From the NCBI RefSeq assembly GCF_001421015.2, contig NZ_CP013023.1:310001-374000 (forward strand): a stretch of 64,000 nucleotides of DNA. Reading direction: 5' to 3'. Positions 63,041-64,000 of the stretch are shown here, one piece after another. The notes under the pieces are model-generated. The model saw only the letters and a program-made list of their open reading frames with translations. It was not told the origin of the DNA and did no database searches. The stretch comes from Paenibacillus bovis. GTDB lineage: Bacteria; Bacillota; Bacilli; Paenibacillales; Paenibacillaceae. The position numbers and the translations under genes were made by a program. The first letter of the stretch is position 1; each line of letters starts with the position of its first letter.

Positions 63041-64000
63041 CTATTCTTCACCAAGATTCAACAGACCTACAGAGTACAGGAAGATCAGAATGATCAGGAT
63101 CGGTGCTATATAACGGATCAAGAACATCCATATCCGATACCACCAGCCGCTCAGACCGACTTCATCCCCGGCACGCTTCCATGCATAACCGGTAAAGATC
63201 GTCACGATCAGACCGCCTACCGGCATCAGAATATAAGAGGTCACAAAATCAAACAAATCGAATATGCTCTTGTCTGCAAAAGTAATAAAGCTCAGCACAC
63301 CGCCTACCGACAGAGCCGCCGGTACACCGATAATAAAGGACGCTACCGAGACGATAACCGCAGCTTTTTTGCGGCTCCATTTCCATTCTCCCATCGCATA
63401 GGCGACAGGCACTTCCAGAATAGATACGCAGGAAGTCAGTGCGGCAATCGCCAGCAGCAGGAAGAACAGACCACCGAACAGGAACCCAAACGGCATCTGG
63501 GCAAAAGCAGCCGGCAGCGCCATAAACGCCAGACCAACACCTGCTTCCGGCTTCATGCCGTACGAGAAAATCGTCGGGAAAATGATCATGCCTGCAATAA
63601 AGGCGTAGATCAGATCACCGGCACCGATTGCCAGTGTAGCTTTGCCGAGCGATTGGTCCTTTTGTACATAGGAACCATACGTCAGCATACAGCCCATCCC
63701 GAGAGAAAGAGAGAAAAAAGCATGTCCAAGCGCCGTTAATGCCGAAGCAGCACTTAATTTGGAGAAATCCGGAGCGAGGAAGAATTCCACGCCTGCTGCT
63801 GCTCCCGGCAACGTCAGTGCACGAATCATCAGAATCACCAGAATAATCAGGAAGCCGGGGATCAGCACTTTGTTGAACTTCTCGATCCCGCCGGAGATGC
63901 CTTTGGCGATAATCACTCCGGTGATCAGCATCACGACAGCCTGCCAGAACAGCGGCATGTATCCGCCGGCAAAAGCTGTAAAGGTCGCCGAATAATCGGT
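63041..64000 (-). CDS. Sodium-dependent neurotransmitter/amino-acid symporter (NSS), N-terminus outside the window
   Basis: The frame is open through the right edge (TDYSATFTAFAGGYMPLFWQ before the first in-window Met), so only the last ~319 residues are visible. Helices typical of NSS proteins follow: GVIIAKGISGGIEKFNKVLI, ALGHAFFSLSLGMGCMLTYG (the TM6/TM7 region with Na+-binding residues), then LTSCVSILEVPVAYAMGEW. It should import an amino acid or tryptamine-like compound with Na+. The C-terminal helices number about seven here. Confidence 0.92.
   Translation of the reverse strand, partial: TDYSATFTAFAGGYMPLFWQAVVMLITGVIIAKGISGGIEKFNKVLIPGFLIILVILMIRALTLPGAAAGVEFFLAPDFSKLSAASALTALGHAFFSLSLGMGCMLTYGSYVQKDQSLGKATLAIGAGDLIYAFIAGMIIFPTIFSYGMKPEAGVGLAFMALPAAFAQMPFGFLFGGLFFLLLAIAALTSCVSILEVPVAYAMGEWKWSRKKAAVIVSVASFIIGVPAALSVGGVLSFITFADKSIFDLFDFVTSYILMPVGGLIVTIFTGYAWKRAGDEVGLSGWWYRIWMFLIRYIAPILIILIFLYSVGLLNLGEE

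Noticed and set aside
1..64000. tRNA or rRNA genes, insertion sequences, prophage
   Set aside because: No rRNA-like or cloverleaf sequence, transposase, integrase or phage structural gene was recognised anywhere in the window.

Overview
The window looks like a chromosomal segment of an aerobic, motile, endospore-forming Gram-positive bacterium, most probably Paenibacillus or a close relative. The grounds are strong AGGAGG ribosome sites with frequent TTG and GTG starts, two CotF-type spore-coat genes, the acetylated diaminopimelate (lysine/cell wall) route in Bacillus-type form (patA, dapL, dapH), a GntR-controlled gluconate operon with Bacillus-like operators, a perfect CcpA cre site, and a sigma-D promoter in front of a chemoreceptor. 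The genus is an inference. No rRNA, tRNA, CRISPR array, transposase or integrase was seen. Most genes have medium GC. Two islands are clearly AT-rich: the left edge (1-2.9 kb) and 22.5-23.9 kb.

Left to right: 0-3 kb holds the 3' part of an AT-rich gene whose product joins a reverse transcriptase (YVDD motif) to a C-terminal nitrilase domain, the layout of type 1 defence-associated reverse transcriptases (DRT1/UG class 1). 3-8 kb carries patA, a dCache chemoreceptor, two spore-coat genes and a YitT-type membrane protein. 8-15 kb has a TetR-linked SnoaL/NmrA pair, an 11-copy heptanucleotide repeat, a 37-residue membrane peptide gene, a frameshifted dapL, a LysR/SDR divergent pair and dapH. 15-22 kb holds a secreted discoidin-like protein, a small membrane gene interrupted by in-frame stops, a winged-helix gene behind a striking operator array, two SDRs with an Rrf2 regulator, and ilvE. 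An AT-rich dGTPase follows at 22.5-23.9 kb.

24-33 kb is metabolic and regulatory: methyltransferase, YjgB-like protein, HxlR/nitronate monooxygenase, MarR, epimerase-like SDR, peptidase T, a MetE-like methyltransferase and a Cys-cluster protein. 33-45 kb has a soluble chemoreceptor, a diguanylate cyclase, gntR-gntP-gntK, a membrane-anchored methyltransferase and a three-gene sugar ABC importer that lacks its own ATPase. 45-52.5 kb encodes two giant secreted proteins built from propeller-like repeats and Ig-like domains. 52.6-54 kb is a MarR/hydrolase pair whose regulator gene appears to be transcribed leaderless.

54-61 kb is the best candidate for an undescribed system: a minus-strand operon that starts with a 21-codon Lys/Thr-rich peptide gene, a very strong hairpin and a second 25-codon ORF coupled to the next gene, followed by a STAND-like ATPase with TPRs, an MFS transporter, a cupin and a prolyl-oligopeptidase-type S9 peptidase. 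The layout fits either a ribosomally made peptide with processing and export genes, or a leader-peptide-controlled resistance or signalling operon. The window ends with an aldo/keto reductase, a DinB-type protein and the 3' part of a sodium:amino-acid symporter.
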